Below are positions 33,642 to 33,677 of a stretch of 33,677 bases of DNA, piece after piece. The DNA lies in assembly GCA_003216575.1 (NCBI GenBank), contig QCIR01000015.1, positions 1 through 33,677 on the forward strand, given 5' to 3'. The stretch's first letter is position 1. Each line of letters begins with the position of its first letter. Below the pieces are notes generated by a model. That model did no database searches and was not told where the DNA came from. It was given only the letters and a program-made list of their open reading frames with translations. Position numbers and translations under genes: made by a program. The DNA is from Prochlorococcus sp. AG-402-M23 (GTDB taxonomy: Bacteria; Cyanobacteriota; Cyanobacteriia; PCC-6307; Cyanobiaceae).

Positions 33642-33677
33642 GTGACTGAGGAAAAAACAGATAAAAAGAAAGAAAAG
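33642..33677 (+). CDS. Start of another TPR-family protein (cut by window edge)
   Basis: GTG at 33642 opens VTEEKTDKKKEK, beginning with the same VTEEK as the TPR protein at 25440 and preceded by the same leader. Only 12 codons are inside the window, so the TPR identity rests on leader and first residues. Confidence 0.7.
   Translation, partial: MTEEKTDKKKEK

Noticed and set aside
1-33677. CRISPR array
   Set aside because: The repeated units are TPR codons (102 bp, no spacers) and dispersed leaders; there is no array of short repeats with unique spacers and no cas gene.

Overview
The window looks like a low-light Prochlorococcus or close picocyanobacterial relative. It is very AT-rich, codes densely on both strands with few long gaps, and carries several long TPR proteins whose shared start (F-x-VP followed by E-[IV]-[KQ]-[ED]-N) resembles picocyanobacterial TPR proteins I recognise. 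The content is a cell-surface polysaccharide/lipopolysaccharide modification island rather than core metabolism. The organism assignment is inference; no rRNA or core marker is present.

Layout. 2-928 is the end of a TPR/GT9-like glycosyltransferase. 1139-3091 is a TPR protein with a CDP-glycerol glycerophosphotransferase-like C-terminus. 3124-9799 holds a DUF2214 membrane protein, a small exported protein, a DUF6311-like membrane protein, a GtrB-like polyprenyl-phosphate sugar transferase facing a GtrA-YdjC fusion, and a methyltransferase. 10376-12262 is a TPR/GT9-like protein. 12508-12724 holds a decayed 3' half of tRNA-Ala, a strong terminator and an intact tRNA-Ala(GGC). 13081-23969 holds a TPR/OGT-like GT41 protein, a UDP-glucuronate decarboxylase-like enzyme, a zinc-finger sugar methyltransferase, a TylF-like methyltransferase, two PhyH-type oxygenases, a CgeB-like glycosyltransferase and an 802-residue protein with two methyltransferase domains. 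24294-24767 holds three tiny overlapping genes, and 25034-25073 an orphan 5' half of the same tRNA-Ala. 25440-27997 is a short TPR protein joined by a TAATG overlap to a NodU/CmcH carbamoyltransferase. 28049-28266 is a TPR promoter fused to the tail of a deleted TPR gene. 28452-29803 is a NodB-like deacetylase plus a formyltransferase. 29979-32221 is a pair of DegT aminotransferases, one lacking the catalytic lysine. 32662-33473 holds a GNAT and a winged-helix protein, and the next TPR gene starts at 33642.

Two connected systems stand out. First, TPR genes behave as cassettes: a conserved 5' leader with a TATAAT box, a conserved N-terminal tag, a variable number of 34-residue TPRs with near-identical 102-bp DNA repeats, and an exchangeable catalytic tail (GT9-like, TagF-like, GT41, or a separate carbamoyltransferase gene). 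Leader copies lie before 13081, 25440 and 33642, and one lies beside a deletion scar. Second, 12541-25042 has the form of an integrated element: the two orphan tRNA-Ala halves share only the anticodon-loop core CATGCCATG, one at each edge, and the segment between them carries a complete tRNA-Ala(GGC) plus GC-rich box pairs near both ends. No recombinase gene is visible, so it would be a cargo-only or decayed element, comparable to the tRNA-associated integrative elements (tycheposons) described in Prochlorococcus.

The genes plausibly cooperate to build and vary surface glycans: sugar-nucleotide synthesis (UXS-like, DegT), amino-sugar acylation (GNAT, formyltransferase), O- and C-methylation, hydroxylation, deacetylation, carbamoylation and glycosyl transfer, with TPR proteins as scaffolds or acceptor-recognition modules.
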